A stretch of DNA of 64,000 nt from Chromobacterium sphagni (GTDB lineage Bacteria; Pseudomonadota; Gammaproteobacteria; Burkholderiales; Chromobacteriaceae): positions 86,181 to 150,180 of the forward strand of contig NZ_MKCT01000083.1 in assembly GCF_001855555.1 (NCBI RefSeq), given 5' to 3'. The notes beneath the pieces were generated by a model that worked only from the letters and a program-made list of their open reading frames with translations, was not told the origin of the DNA and did not search any database. Position 1 is the stretch's first letter; every line of letters starts with the position of its first letter. Both the position numbers and the translations under genes were made by a program. Below, piece after piece: positions 35,346 to 45,105 of the stretch.

Positions 35346-36476
35346 TTACAGGTCCAGTTTGATGCTGTCGAAGTTGGCCGCGCTGTCGGGGCCAGGTTTG
35401 GGCTTGCCCTTGGCGCCGTCCTTGGCCTGGTTGATCAGCCAGTACAGATTGGTCGGCGAGTCGGCGTTTTTCAGCGCCTCGTCCAGGCTGATGCGTCCGC
35501 TCTTGTACAATTGGAACAGCGCCTGTTCGAAGGTCTGCGAGCCATCGCTCATGCTGTTTTCGATGGCTTCCTTGATTTTGTCTATCTCTCCGCCCCGAAT
35601 CAACTCCGAAATGTGCGGCGTGTTGATCATCAGTTCGATCGCCGGCACCCGGCCGCCGTCCAGCGTCTGCACCAACCGTTGCGAAATCACGGCGCGCAGC
35701 GAGGCCGACAGGTCCGTCAGCAGCATGCCGCGGGCTTCGGGCGGGAAGAAATTGATTACCCGGTTCAGCATGTGGTAGCTGTTGTTGCCGTGCAGCGTGG
35801 ACAGGCACAGGTGGCCGGACTGGGCGTAGGTGATGGCGTGGCCCATGGTCTCCGGATCGCGGATCTCGCCTATCATCAGCACGTCCGGCGCCTCGCGCAT
35901 CGCGTTCTTCAGCGCGCGGGCGTAGGACAGGGTGTCGAAGCCGACTTCGCGCTGGTTGACGATGGACTTGTCGTGGCGGTAGAGGAATTCGATCGGGTCC
36001 TCGACGGTGAGGATGTGGCCTTTCATGGTTTGGTTGCGTGTCTGCAGCATGGCCGCCACGGTGGAGCTCTTGCCGGAGCCGGTGGAGCCCACCACCAGCA
36101 CCAGGCCGCGCTTCTGCTTGACCAGTTCCGCCAGCATCGGCGGCAACTGCAGCTGCTCCAGCGAAGGGATGCTGGGCAGGATGTAGCGCACTACCATGCC
36201 CACCGAGCCGCGCTGCCAGAAGATGTTGATGCGGAAGCTGCCCAGGCCCGGGACCGGGTGGCCAAGATTCATCTCGCGCTCATGCTCGAAGGCCGCGATT
36301 TCCGCCTCGCTCATCAGGCTGTAGGCCAACTGCTTGACCATGTCCGGGGTGAGGGGCTTGTCGTTGACCGGCTGCAGCTCGCCGTCCAGCTTCAGCATCG
36401 GCGGCGAGAAGCTGGTCATGAACAGATCGCTGGCCTTGCGTTCGGCCATCAGTTTGAAGAAGGGCAGCATCAGCAT
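35346..36476 (-). CDS. pilU: Type IV pilus retraction ATPase PilU
   Basis: 376 residues. N-terminal PAS-like half ('FFKLMAERKASDLFMTSFSPPMLKLDGELQ') and C-terminal RecA-like ATPase with Walker A 'VVGSTGSGKSSTVAAML', Asp box 'ILTVEDPIEF', Walker B 'DVLMIGEIRDPETM' and His box 'TYAQSGHLCLSTLHGNNS'. The 'HDKSIVNQREVGFDT' segment and the longer C-terminus ending in 'DSAANFDSIKLDL' favour PilU over PilT. It assists PilT in depolymerising pilin, thus twitching and DNA uptake. pilT is not adjacent here. Start ATG 36476 has GGAG at good spacing. Confidence 0.92.
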   Translation of the reverse strand: MLMLPFFKLMAERKASDLFMTSFSPPMLKLDGELQPVNDKPLTPDMVKQLAYSLMSEAEIAAFEHEREMNLGHPVPGLGSFRINIFWQRGSVGMVVRYILPSIPSLEQLQLPPMLAELVKQKRGLVLVVGSTGSGKSSTVAAMLQTRNQTMKGHILTVEDPIEFLYRHDKSIVNQREVGFDTLSYARALKNAMREAPDVLMIGEIRDPETMGHAITYAQSGHLCLSTLHGNNSYHMLNRVINFFPPEARGMLLTDLSASLRAVISQRLVQTLDGGRVPAIELMINTPHISELIRGGEIDKIKEAIENSMSDGSQTFEQALFQLYKSGRISLDEALKNADSPTNLYWLINQAKDGAKGKPKPGPDSAANFDSIKLDL

Positions 36477-36532
36477 CGGTGGCGCTCCTGTGCCGGTTGG
36501 CGTGGTACTGGCTACAGTGTAGCCGCCGCGGC

Positions 36533-36566
36533 AAGAAAAAAACCGCCGGCGGGATGCGCGGCGGTT
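36533..36566 (-). terminator. Intrinsic terminator of fadD
   Basis: Minus-strand stem AACCGCCG (36541-36548) with CGGCGGTT (36559-36566) followed by seven T's, 23 bases beyond the fadD stop. Confidence 0.82.
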
Positions 36567-36588
36567 GGGGTGGCATGGCGTACCGGCG

Positions 36589-38268
36589 TCAGGCCTGTTT
36601 GGCGGTTTCCTGGTCGCGCAGCGCGCGGCGCAGGATTTTGCCGACGTTGGTCTTGGGCAGCTCGCTGCGGAATTCCACCAGCTTGGGCACCTTGTAGCCG
36701 GTAAGGTTTTCGCGGCAGTGGCGGATGATGTCCTTGTCGGTGAGGGCTGGGTTCTTCTTCACCACGAATATCTTCACCACTTCGCCGGACTTGTCGTCCG
36801 GCACGCCGATGCAGGCCACTTCCAGCACGTCCGGGTGGCTGGCCACCACGTCCTCGATCTCGTTGGGATAGACGTTGAAGCCGGACACTAGGATCATGTC
36901 CTTCTTGCGGTCCACCAGCTTGACGAAGCCTTCCGGCGTCAGCATCGCCATGTCGCCGGTGGCGAGGAAGCCGTCGGCGCCCAGCACCTTGGCGGTTTCG
37001 TCCGGACGCTGCCAGTAGCCGCGCATCACCTGCGGACCGCGGATGCACAGTTCGCCTTGCTCGCCTTGCGGCACGGGCTTGCCTTCGGCGTCGCGGATCT
37101 CGATGTCGGTGGACGAGATCGGCAGGCCGATGGTGCCGTTGTATGCCTTCAGGTCCATCGGGTTGATGCAGGCGGCCGGGCTGGTTTCGGTCAGGCCGTA
37201 GGCTTCGGCCAGCGTCACGCCGGTGACCGCCTTCCACTTGTCCGCCACCGTCTTCTGCACCGCCATGCCGCCGCCCAGCGTCAGCCGCCAGGTGGAGAAG
37301 TCCAGCTTGGCGAATTCCGGGTGGTTCAGCAGCGCGTTGAACAGCGTGTTGACCCCGGTGATGCAGGTGACCGGGTATTTCCTCATTTCCTTGATGAAGC
37401 CGGAGATGTCGCGCGGATTGGTGATCAGCAGGTTCATCGCGCCCATTTCGGTGAACACCATCAGGTTGGCGGTCAGCGAGAAGATATGGTACAGCGGCAG
37501 CGCGGTGACGATCACTTCCTGACCCTCGCGGATCAGCGGTTTCACCCAGGCGCTGGCCTGCAGCATGTTGGCGACGATGTTCCTGTGCAACAGCTCGGCG
37601 CCCTTGGCCACGCCGGTGGTGCCGCCGGTGTATTGAAGGAAGGCGATGTCATCGTGGGTGAGCGCCATCGTCTTATATGGTTGCCGGCTGCCGCTGGCCA
37701 GGGCGTCGTTGAAGGAGATGTGGCCGGGGAGGTGCCATGGCGGCACCATCTTCTTCACCTTGCGCACCACGAAGTTCACCAACTGGCGCTTGGGGAAGCC
37801 CAGCATGTCGCCGATGGAGGCGATCACCACGTTCTTGACCTGAGTGCGCGGCAGCACCTGCTCCAGCACGCCGGCGAAGTTCTCCAGGATGACGATGGTT
37901 TCGGCGCCGGCGTCCTTCAACTGGTGCTCCAGCTCGCGCGGGGTGTACAGCGGATTGACGTTGACCACCACGCCGCCGGCGCGCAGCGTGCCGAACACCG
38001 TGATCGGGTACTGCAGCAGATTGGGCATCATCACCGCCACGCGGTCGCCCTTCTTGAGGCCCAGCCGGTGCTGCAGGAAGGACGCGAACTGGCCGCTGAG
38101 GGCGTCCAGTTCGGCATAGCTGAGCACCTTGCCCATGCAGGCCATCGCCGGCCGGTCGCTGAATTTCTTGACGCTGCGGTCGAACACCTCGGTTACCGAC
38201 TGGAACTGATTGATGTCGATTTCGTGGGCAACCCCAGCCTGGTAGTTTTTAAGCCACACCTTATCCAT
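36589..38268 (-). CDS. fadD: Long-chain fatty acid--CoA ligase
   Basis: 559 residues, the normal FadD length. ANL-superfamily adenylating enzyme: P-loop 'LQYTGGTTGVAKGAELLH', 'EAYGLTETSPAACINP', 'YWQRPDETAKVLGADGFLATGDMA' and C-terminal 'LVSGFNVYPNEIEDVV...GKILRRALR' with the catalytic Lys. It activates fatty acids with ATP and CoA at the inner membrane for beta-oxidation or lipid recycling. Start ATG 38268 (MDKVWLKNYQAGV) matches the family; the frame extends further upstream without support. Divergent from the rimP operon, with a 305-base gap. Confidence 0.95.
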   Translation of the reverse strand: MDKVWLKNYQAGVAHEIDINQFQSVTEVFDRSVKKFSDRPAMACMGKVLSYAELDALSGQFASFLQHRLGLKKGDRVAVMMPNLLQYPITVFGTLRAGGVVVNVNPLYTPRELEHQLKDAGAETIVILENFAGVLEQVLPRTQVKNVVIASIGDMLGFPKRQLVNFVVRKVKKMVPPWHLPGHISFNDALASGSRQPYKTMALTHDDIAFLQYTGGTTGVAKGAELLHRNIVANMLQASAWVKPLIREGQEVIVTALPLYHIFSLTANLMVFTEMGAMNLLITNPRDISGFIKEMRKYPVTCITGVNTLFNALLNHPEFAKLDFSTWRLTLGGGMAVQKTVADKWKAVTGVTLAEAYGLTETSPAACINPMDLKAYNGTIGLPISSTDIEIRDAEGKPVPQGEQGELCIRGPQVMRGYWQRPDETAKVLGADGFLATGDMAMLTPEGFVKLVDRKKDMILVSGFNVYPNEIEDVVASHPDVLEVACIGVPDDKSGEVVKIFVVKKNPALTDKDIIRHCRENLTGYKVPKLVEFRSELPKTNVGKILRRALRDQETAKQA

Positions 38269-38515
38269 AAATCCGGGTTTCTCCGTCGTGCGGGTTTTAG
38301 CGAGCATCGCCCCGGCGCGGCCGGCGGCGAATCGGTTTAGCGTGTCGCTGTTTTTAGTCGTTGTCTTGGCGGCCGAGGCCGCTGCGCTCAAACTTGAGTT
38401 TGATTCGCGGTAATGTACCGTAACTGAAATCGTCTCGCAAAAATTGTCTGGCATAGCCGTAGCGCGGCCTGGCGGCAGGGCGGGGCACAAGGTTTTCTTT
38501 TCTTTGGAAATAGGT

Positions 38516-38557
38516 TACAATCGCAGCGGTTAGGGATGGGCGTTTCGCCCATTTTTT
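38516..38557 (+). terminator. Intrinsic terminator in the rimP operon leader, with -10 box
   Basis: ATGGGCG (38536-38542)-TTT-CGCCCAT (38546-38552) followed by TTTTT forms a textbook intrinsic terminator only 16 bases before the rimP ATG at 38574. TACAAT at 38516-38521 is a likely -10. The upstream gene is divergent, so no other plus-strand gene needs this terminator; it must act on rimP operon transcripts. A rimP leader attenuator is known in other proteobacteria. Confidence 0.75.
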
Positions 38558-38573
38558 ATTTGTGGAAAAAGCA

Positions 38574-38999
38574 ATGGATGTTCGTTTGCTGCTGGAAAAC
38601 ACCCTGCAGGGTTTCGGCTACGAGTTGGTCGATTTTGAAATAACCCCGGGTGGCGGTTTTCGCGTATTTATCGACAAGCCCGGTGGCATCACCGTGGAAG
38701 ACTGCGTGCTGGTGAGCAATCACCTCACTCGACTCTTCATGGTCGAGAACGTGGACTACGAGCGGCTGGAAGTGTCTTCGCCGGGTCTGGATCGTCCTCT
38801 GAAGAAGGAAGCCGATTTTGTCCGTTTCGCTGGTCAGCTCGCCAAGGTCAAGACGCGCATGCCGATCGAGCAGCAGAAGAAATTTACCGGTCGTCTTGCC
38901 GGGGTCGAGGATGGCTCCGTGAAGCTTGAGGTGGATGGCCGCATCGTGGTGATACCGTTTGCCAATATCGACAAGGCCAGGATTGAGCCTGAGTTTTGA
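38574..38999 (+). CDS. rimP: Ribosome maturation factor RimP
   Basis: 141 residues from ATG 38574 ([22 protein letters not shown]), which follows GGAA; a GTG at 38562 is in frame but lies in the terminator's T-stretch and has no ribosome binding site. The N-terminal alpha/beta domain has '[26 protein letters not shown]' and the SH3-like C-terminal domain '[32 protein letters not shown]'. RimP binds the 30S subunit during S12/S19 assembly. It is the first gene of the rimP-nusA-infB operon; nusA follows after 51 bases. Confidence 0.95.
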   Translation: MDVRLLLENTLQGFGYELVDFEITPGGGFRVFIDKPGGITVEDCVLVSNHLTRLFMVENVDYERLEVSSPGLDRPLKKEADFVRFAGQLAKVKTRMPIEQQKKFTGRLAGVEDGSVKLEVDGRIVVIPFANIDKARIEPEF

Positions 39000-39050
39000 G
39001 GTCGGGACGGCACTAGGCCACGTAAAAGGACAAAATTCGGAGAGGAATGC

Positions 39051-40529
39051 ATGAGTCGCGAGATTTTGTTGCTGGTGGATGCCCTGGCGAGCGAAAAGAA
39101 TGTCAGCAAGGATGTGGTGTTTTCCGCCCTTGAGATGGCGCTTGCTTCGGCAACCAAAAAGAAGTTTACCGATGACGAGATGGATGTGCGCGTCGAGATC
39201 GACCGCCACACCGGTCAGCACCAGACCTTCCGCTGTTGGACGGTGGTCGAGGATGACCTGCTGGAGTTCGAAAGCAAGGAAATCGGTCTGACCGACGCCC
39301 GCCAGCGTGATCCGCGGGTCGACGTCGGCGCCGTCATCGAAGAAGCGATGGAGGCGGTGGAGTTCGGCCGCATCGGCGCGCAAACTGCCAAGCAGGTGAT
39401 CCTGCAGCGCATTCGCGACGCCGAGCGCGAGCAGCTCCTCAACGACTTCCTGCAGCGTCGCGAGCACCTGGTGATCGGCACCATCAAGCGCATCGAGCGC
39501 GGCAATGCCATCGTCGAGTGCGGTAAGCTGGAAGCGGTGCTGCCGCGCGACCAGATGATTCCGAAGGAAAACCTGCGCGTGGGCGACCGCGTCAAGGCCT
39601 ACCTGTTGCGCATCGATCGTCAGGGTCGCGGCCCGCAGCTGATCCTGTCGCGCACCGCGCCGGAATTTCTGGCCAAGCTGTTCGAGCTGGAAGTGCCGGA
39701 GATCGACGAGGGCATGCTGGAAATCCGCGCTGCTGTGCGCGACCCGGGCATGCGCGCCAAGATCGCCGTCAAGGCCAACGACGCCCGCATCGATCCGCAA
39801 GGCACCTGCATCGGCATGCGCGGTTCCCGCGTACAGGCCGTGACCCAGGAGTTGGCGGGCGAACGCGTCGACATCGTGCTGTGGGCGCCGGAACCGGCGC
39901 AGTTCGTGATCAACGCGTTGTCGCCGGCTGAAGTGAGCCGGATCATGGTGGACGAAGACAATCACAGTATGGACGTGATCGTCGAGGAAGAGCAGCTGGC
40001 GCTGGCGATCGGCCGTAGCGGCCAGAACGTCAAGCTGGCTGCGGAGTTGACCGGCTGGTACCTGAACATCATGACCGTGACCGAGGCGGAAGAGAAGCAC
40101 CAGGCAGAAGACGCCGCCTTGCGTCAGTTGTTCGCCGGCGCGCTGGGCATCGACGAGGATGTCGCCGCCAAGCTGGTCAGCGAAGGTTTTGCCGCGCTGG
40201 AAGAAGTGGCCTATGTGCCGCTGGAAGAAATGCTGGAAATCGAAGGCTTCAACGAGGAGCTGGTGGGCGAGCTGCGTAGCCGCGCCCGTGATGCGCTCCT
40301 GACGCAGGCCATCGCGTCCGAAGAGCAGGTTGAAAATGTATCCGACGACCTGAAGGACGTTGAAGGCCTGGATGCCGAGCTGGTTCGCAAGCTGGCCGCA
40401 GGCGGTGTGGCCACCCGCGACGATCTGGCCGACCTGGCCGTTGACGATCTGGTGGACATGACCGGCATGGAAGCGGAAGCTGCACGCGCAATCATCATGA
40501 AGGCGCGCGAACACTGGTTTAACCAGTAA
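39051..40529 (+). CDS. nusA: Transcription termination/antitermination factor NusA
   Basis: 492 residues in the usual order: N-terminal RNA-polymerase-binding domain (1-~130), S1 domain ('[27 protein letters not shown]', ~135-200), two KH domains ('[42 protein letters not shown]' and '[18 protein letters not shown]'), and two acidic C-terminal repeats with helix-hairpin-helix-like folds (~365-490, each with '[14 protein letters not shown]'), as in E. coli. It modulates pausing, termination and antitermination. NusA could act on the terminators within its own operon (inference). Confidence 0.97.
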   Translation: MSREILLLVDALASEKNVSKDVVFSALEMALASATKKKFTDDEMDVRVEIDRHTGQHQTFRCWTVVEDDLLEFESKEIGLTDARQRDPRVDVGAVIEEAMEAVEFGRIGAQTAKQVILQRIRDAEREQLLNDFLQRREHLVIGTIKRIERGNAIVECGKLEAVLPRDQMIPKENLRVGDRVKAYLLRIDRQGRGPQLILSRTAPEFLAKLFELEVPEIDEGMLEIRAAVRDPGMRAKIAVKANDARIDPQGTCIGMRGSRVQAVTQELAGERVDIVLWAPEPAQFVINALSPAEVSRIMVDEDNHSMDVIVEEEQLALAIGRSGQNVKLAAELTGWYLNIMTVTEAEEKHQAEDAALRQLFAGALGIDEDVAAKLVSEGFAALEEVAYVPLEEMLEIEGFNEELVGELRSRARDALLTQAIASEEQVENVSDDLKDVEGLDAELVRKLAAGGVATRDDLADLAVDDLVDMTGMEAEAARAIIMKAREHWFNQ

Positions 40530-40568
40530 GGCTTTCTCGGGAAGTATTTACGGAATTTGGGAAGACGC

Positions 40569-43505
40569 ATGGTTTTGACGAATGTAAAACAATTTGCCGG
40601 TGAGATGAATCTCTCGCCGGAACGCCTGCTGGAGCAGCTGAAGGCAGCCGGAGTGAGCAAGCGCTCGCCGGAAGACACGCTGTCGGCGCAAGACAAGTCC
40701 CAGCTCCTGGACTACCTGAAGCGTTCGCATGGCGCGCGCGAGGACTCCAATATCACTCTGACCCGCAAGTCCACTTCCGAAGTGAAGAAGGCCGACGGCG
40801 GCACCGTGACGGTGGAAACCCGCAAGAAGCGCGTGGTTGCCCGTCCGGAAGACGCGCCTAAGGCCGCCGCCCCGGTAGAGGCCAAGGCCGAACCGAAAGC
40901 CGAGCCCAAGGTGGAAGCCAAGTCGGAACCGAAGCCCGAGCCGAAGCCGGAACCTAAGGTTGAGGCCAAGCCGGAACCGAAGCCGGAGCCCAAGGTTGAG
41001 TCCAAGCCCGAGCCGAAGCCGGCTCCGGCAGTCCGCACCGTGGCCTCCATTCTGTCGCCGGAAGAAATCGCTTCGCGCGAAGCCGAGGAAAAGCGCCAGG
41101 TGGCATTCCGCGCCCGCCAGCAAGAGCTGATGCGCGAAAAGATCGAACGCGAAGAGCGCCGTCAGGCCGCCAAGCTGGCCGCATCGCAGCCGGCGCCGGT
41201 GGTCGAGGCGCCGCGCGCTCCGGAACCGCCGCGTGAGCAGCCGCGCGAACAGCGCGACGAGCGCGGTCCGCGTCCGGCAGGCGACAATCGCGGCCCGCGC
41301 CCGGCAGGCGACAATCGCGGCCCGCGCCCGGCGGGTGACAACCGCGGCCCGCGTCCGGCAGGCGCAGGCGACAATCGCGGCCCGCGCCCGGCAGGCGCAG
41401 GCGACAATCGCGGTCCGCGTCCGGCAGGCGATAATCGCGGTCCGCGTCCGGCAGGCGCCGGCGACAATCGCGGCCCGCGCCCGGCAGGCGACAACCGTGG
41501 TCCGCGTCCGGCTGCGCCTGGCGTGCCCGGCGCTCCGGTGGTTCCGGCTACCGTTGCCGGCCGTCCGGACGCCAAGAAGGGCGGCGGCAAGAAGGGCGGC
41601 GACCGTTGGGACGACAACAAGAAGGGCGGCCGCGGTCTGAAGACCAAGGGCGGCGATGCCGGCAGCGACTGGAAGTCGCGCGGCGGCAAGGGCAAGCATA
41701 AGCAAGGCAACAACCAGCATGCTTTCCAGACCCCGACCGAACCCATCGTGCATGAAGTTCTGGTGCCGGAAACCATCACCGTGGCGGAACTGGCTCACCG
41801 CATGGCCGTCAAGGCCGTGGAAGTGATCAAGACGCTGATGAAGATGGGCATGATGGTTACCATCAACCAGGTGCTGGACCAGGAAACCGCGATGATCGTC
41901 GTGGAGGAAATGGGCCACAAGCCGAAGGCCGCGCAGGCGGACGATCCGGAAGCCTACCTGGAAGTGACCGGAGGCGAGACCATCGAAGTGGTGGAAAAAT
42001 CGCGTTCCCCGGTGGTGACCGTGATGGGCCACGTCGACCACGGCAAGACCTCGTTGCTGGACTACATCCGCCGCGCCAAGGTTGCGGCGGGCGAAGCCGG
42101 CGGCATTACCCAGCACATCGGCGCCTACCACGTGGAAACCCCGCGCGGCATGATCACCTTCCTGGATACCCCGGGTCACGAAGCGTTTACCGCGATGCGC
42201 GCCCGCGGCGCCAAGGCCACCGACATCGTCGTGCTGGTGGTGGCTGCCGACGACGGCGTGATGCCGCAAACGATCGAGGCGATCCACCACGCCAAGGCCG
42301 CCAAGGTGCCTATCGTGGTTGCGGTCAACAAGATCGACAAGATCGGCGCCAACGTCGAACGCATCCGCCAGGAACTGGTATCGCACGAAGTGGTGCCGGA
42401 AGACTGGGGCGGCGACACCCAGTTCGTCGAAGTGTCCGCCAAGATGGGCACCAATATCGACGGGCTGCTGGAAGCCATCCTGTTGCAGGCTGAAGTGCTG
42501 GAGCTGAAGGCTCCGGTGGATACCATGGCCAAGGGCATCATCGTCGAGGCCCGACTCGACAAGGGCCGCGGTCCGGTGGCGACGCTGCTGGTTCAGTCCG
42601 GCACCCTGAAGAAGGGCGACGTGGTACTGGCCGGCACCGCCTTCGGCCGCGTCCGCGCCATGATGGACGAAAACGGCAAGCCGATCGACTCGGCGGGTCC
42701 GGCGATCCCGGTGGAAATCCTGGGCCTGTCCGACGTGCCGCAAGCCGGCGAAGACACCATGGTTCTGGCCGACGAGAAGAAGGCGCGTGAAATCGCCCTG
42801 TTCCGCGCCGGCAAGTTCCGTGACGTGCGTCTGGCCAAGCAGCAGGCTTCCAAGCTGGAGAACATGTTCGCCCAGATGACCGAAGGCGAAGTGCAGACCT
42901 TGTCGCTGATCATCAAGGCCGACGTGCAAGGTTCGTACGAAGCGCTGGCCGGCAGCCTGCAGAAGCTGTCCACCGACGAAGTGCGCGTCAGCATCCTGCA
43001 CTCCGGCGTGGGTGGCATCTCGGAATCGGACATCAACCTGGCGATCGCGTCCAAGGCCATCGTGATCGGCTTCAATACCCGCTCCGACGCCGCCGCGCGC
43101 AAGCTGGCCGAGAACGAAGGCGTCGACATCCGCTACTACAGCATCATCTACGATGCGGTGGACGAGGTGAAGGCCGCGCTGTCCGGCATGCTGGCTCCGG
43201 AGAAGAAGGAACAGATCCTGGGTACCGTCGAGATCCGTCAGGTGATTTCGGTGTCCAAGGTTGGCAACATCGCAGGTTGCATGGTGACCGACGGCATGAT
43301 CAAGCGCACGGCTTCGGTCCGTCTGATCCGCAATCACGTGGTGGTGCACACCGGCGAACTGGAATCGCTGAAGCGCTTCAAGGACGACGTGAAGGAAGTG
43401 AAGCAGGGCTACGAATGCGGCCTGATGCTGAAGAACTTCAACGACATCCAGGAAGGCGACCAGCTGGAAGCGTTCGAAATCGTGGAAGTCGCGCGTTCCC
43501 TGTAA
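40569..43505 (+). CDS. infB: Translation initiation factor IF-2
   Basis: 978 residues from ATG 40569 with GGGAAGACGC upstream. N-terminal IF2_N domain ('[24 protein letters not shown]'), a long charged linker (~100-390), a second IF2_N-like domain ('[34 protein letters not shown]'), then the GTPase core: G1 '[12 protein letters not shown]', G3 'DTPGHEAF', G4 'NKID', followed by domains II, III and IV ('[21 protein letters not shown]'). It brings fMet-tRNA to the 30S P site and promotes subunit joining. The linker holds two low-complexity blocks: KPEPKPE-type repeats (~100-155) and nine copies of an RGPRPA unit (~230-317), which vary between species. Confidence 0.97.
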   Translation: MVLTNVKQFAGEMNLSPERLLEQLKAAGVSKRSPEDTLSAQDKSQLLDYLKRSHGAREDSNITLTRKSTSEVKKADGGTVTVETRKKRVVARPEDAPKAAAPVEAKAEPKAEPKVEAKSEPKPEPKPEPKVEAKPEPKPEPKVESKPEPKPAPAVRTVASILSPEEIASREAEEKRQVAFRARQQELMREKIEREERRQAAKLAASQPAPVVEAPRAPEPPREQPREQRDERGPRPAGDNRGPRPAGDNRGPRPAGDNRGPRPAGAGDNRGPRPAGAGDNRGPRPAGDNRGPRPAGAGDNRGPRPAGDNRGPRPAAPGVPGAPVVPATVAGRPDAKKGGGKKGGDRWDDNKKGGRGLKTKGGDAGSDWKSRGGKGKHKQGNNQHAFQTPTEPIVHEVLVPETITVAELAHRMAVKAVEVIKTLMKMGMMVTINQVLDQETAMIVVEEMGHKPKAAQADDPEAYLEVTGGETIEVVEKSRSPVVTVMGHVDHGKTSLLDYIRRAKVAAGEAGGITQHIGAYHVETPRGMITFLDTPGHEAFTAMRARGAKATDIVVLVVAADDGVMPQTIEAIHHAKAAKVPIVVAVNKIDKIGANVERIRQELVSHEVVPEDWGGDTQFVEVSAKMGTNIDGLLEAILLQAEVLELKAPVDTMAKGIIVEARLDKGRGPVATLLVQSGTLKKGDVVLAGTAFGRVRAMMDENGKPIDSAGPAIPVEILGLSDVPQAGEDTMVLADEKKAREIALFRAGKFRDVRLAKQQASKLENMFAQMTEGEVQTLSLIIKADVQGSYEALAGSLQKLSTDEVRVSILHSGVGGISESDINLAIASKAIVIGFNTRSDAAARKLAENEGVDIRYYSIIYDAVDEVKAALSGMLAPEKKEQILGTVEIRQVISVSKVGNIAGCMVTDGMIKRTASVRLIRNHVVVHTGELESLKRFKDDVKEVKQGYECGLMLKNFNDIQEGDQLEAFEIVEVARSL
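41259..41519 (+). repeat. Tandem 27-33-bp coding repeat inside infB
   Basis: Nine in-frame copies encode (D/E)-(N)-R-G-P-R-P-A-G, five of 27 bp and three extended by AG (33 bp), plus a diverged last copy. DNA similarity is high (cggcccgcgcccggcaggcg-type units), which points to recent slippage or unequal exchange in the IF-2 linker. Confidence 0.9.
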
Positions 43506-43518
43506 CAGGAACGTCAGG

Positions 43519-43564
43519 GGCGGGTGCCGGTCGGCCGAAAGGTCGGCTGGCGCTCGCCTTTTTT
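43519..43564 (+). terminator. Strong intrinsic terminator between infB and rbfA
   Basis: An 18-bp stem (with five or six G-T wobbles) from 43519-43536 to 43541-43558, capped by GAAA and followed by six T's, 14 bases after the infB stop. It splits the otherwise conserved nusA-infB-rbfA-truB order; rbfA begins 112 bases later. Confidence 0.85.
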
Positions 43565-43675
43565 CATATTGCTGCTGCGGAAACCCGCAAAGCGCATGCC
43601 GCCGCGCGTGCGCTTTGCCGGGATTCGTGGCTGAAGCGGCCTTGCCGGCCGTGATAGAACAGAATTGGAAGTGAC

Positions 43676-44092
43676 ATGGCAAAAGCCAAAAAAGGTTTCT
43701 CCCGTGCCGACCGCGTGTCCGAGCAGATCCAGCGCGAGCTGGCCGAACTGACCCGCACCGGCTTGAAGGACCCGCGCGCGGGCTGGATCACCATCACCCA
43801 GGTGGAAGTGACCCGCGATTACTCGCACGCCAAGGTGTATTACACCGTGATGGTGGAATCCACCCGCGAAGCCACCCAAGAGGCGCTGGAAAGCTCCGCC
43901 GGCTATCTGCGCAACGAGCTGGGCCGCAGTATCAAGATGTTCAGCATGCCGCAGCTGCATTTCGTCTACGACGAATCGGTGGAGCGCGGCATGCATCTGA
44001 CCAGCCTGATCAACCAGGTGGCGCGCGAAGACGCGGAGAAATTCGGTGCCGCGGCGCCTGATGAAGAGGCCGGCGAAGGCGGCAAGGAATGA
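43676..44092 (+). CDS. rbfA: Ribosome-binding factor A
   Basis: 138 residues. RbfA has a KH-like fold: 'RADRVSEQIQRELAELTRTGLKDPRAGWITITQVEVTRDYSHAKVYYTVM' and 'LRNELGRSIKMFSMPQLHFVYDESVERGMHLTSLI' contain the family's conserved D-P-R and Phe-V-x-D-x-S-x-E-x-G segments. It binds the 30S subunit and helps 16S rRNA 5' maturation, notably at low temperature. ATG 43676 follows GGAAG. Its ATG-TGA overlap with truB (44089-44092) couples translation. A terminator upstream suggests it may also need its own promoter. Confidence 0.96.
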   Translation: MAKAKKGFSRADRVSEQIQRELAELTRTGLKDPRAGWITITQVEVTRDYSHAKVYYTVMVESTREATQEALESSAGYLRNELGRSIKMFSMPQLHFVYDESVERGMHLTSLINQVAREDAEKFGAAAPDEEAGEGGKE

Positions 44093-45012
44093 GCAAGCCG
44101 CGCAGCACCAAGCGCCTGATCGACGGGGTGCTGCTGATAGACAAACCCTACGACATTTCCAGCAACAATGCGTTGCAGAAGGCGCGTTGGCTGCTGAACG
44201 CCGCCAAGGCCGGCCATACCGGCGTGCTGGATCCGCTGGCCACCGGCCTGCTGCCGGTATGCCTGGGCGAGGCCACCAAGTTTTCGTCTTATCTGCTGGA
44301 TGCCGACAAGGGCTACCGCGCCACGGTGAAGTTCGGCGTGGTGACCACCACCGGCGATGTCGAGGGCGAGGTGGTGTCGGAGCGGCCGGCCGTGTTCGAC
44401 CGCGATGCGCTGTTGGTGGCGATGGAAGGCTTCCGCGGCGAGATCAGCCAGGTGCCGCCGATGTATTCGGCGTTGAAGCATCAGGGCAAGCCGTTGTATG
44501 AGTACGCCCGCGCCGGGATAGAGATAGAACGCGAAGCGCGCCGGGTAACGATACACCAGCTGGAGTTGATCAGCCTGGACGGCGACACCGCGGTGATCGA
44601 CGTGGTGTGCAGCAAGGGCACTTATATCCGCACGCTGGCCTGTGACATCGGCGAGACGCTCGGTTGCGGCGCTCATTTGATCGGCCTGCGCCGCACCGCC
44701 ACCGGTGGTTTCAGCCTGGGCGAGGCGCATACGCTGGCCGGCCTGGAAGGGTTGGAGATGGCGGCGCGCGAGGCTTTGCTGATGCCTGCGGACGTGCTGG
44801 TCAGGCATCTGCCGCAGACCGAGTTGGCCGACGGCGAGATCGGCAAGTTCATGAATGGGCAACCCGTGCTTTTTGCCGAAAAGTGTGAGAAAATGCAGCG
44901 CTTCCGGGTTTATCATGCATCCACCCGGAGCTTCATGGGGCTGGGCGAGGCGCGCGACGATGGTCGCCTGCATCCGATCCGGCTCCTGGCCACCCAGGCG
45001 GCAACGTCCTGA
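44089..45012 (+). CDS. truB: tRNA pseudouridine(55) synthase
   Basis: 307 residues. 'DGVLLIDKPYDISSNNALQKARWLLNAAKAGHTGVLDPLATGLLPVCLGEATKF' contains the catalytic Asp (in G-x-L-D-P-L-A-T-G), and 'KGTYIRTLACDIGETLGCGAHL' is the other family motif. The C-terminal PUA-like domain ends with 'FRVYHASTRSFMGLGEARDDGRLHPIRLL'. It converts U55 to pseudouridine in tRNA T-loops. Start codon overlaps the rbfA stop by four bases (ATGA). Confidence 0.96.
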   Translation: MSKPRSTKRLIDGVLLIDKPYDISSNNALQKARWLLNAAKAGHTGVLDPLATGLLPVCLGEATKFSSYLLDADKGYRATVKFGVVTTTGDVEGEVVSERPAVFDRDALLVAMEGFRGEISQVPPMYSALKHQGKPLYEYARAGIEIEREARRVTIHQLELISLDGDTAVIDVVCSKGTYIRTLACDIGETLGCGAHLIGLRRTATGGFSLGEAHTLAGLEGLEMAAREALLMPADVLVRHLPQTELADGEIGKFMNGQPVLFAEKCEKMQRFRVYHASTRSFMGLGEARDDGRLHPIRLLATQAATS

Positions 45013-45105
45013 GCGGCACACTACCGGAGTGTGGAATGGGTTGGTTTTCCTGCTCGCCGCACTTGTCGGGTTTTCAAACCCCCTAATGAAACTGGAGTAA
45101 TCCAA

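Noticed and set aside
38556..40514. 652-codon minus-strand frame opposite rimP/nusA
   Set aside because: Both sense genes are unambiguous housekeeping genes; the antisense translation has no domain signature.
41259..41519. Repeats considered as a CRISPR array
   Set aside because: The units are directly adjacent, without unique spacers, stay in frame and encode a Gly/Pro/Arg linker of IF-2.
40548..43682. 1044-codon minus-strand frame opposite infB
   Set aside because: Shadow of infB; its repetitive stretches only mirror the IF-2 linker repeats.
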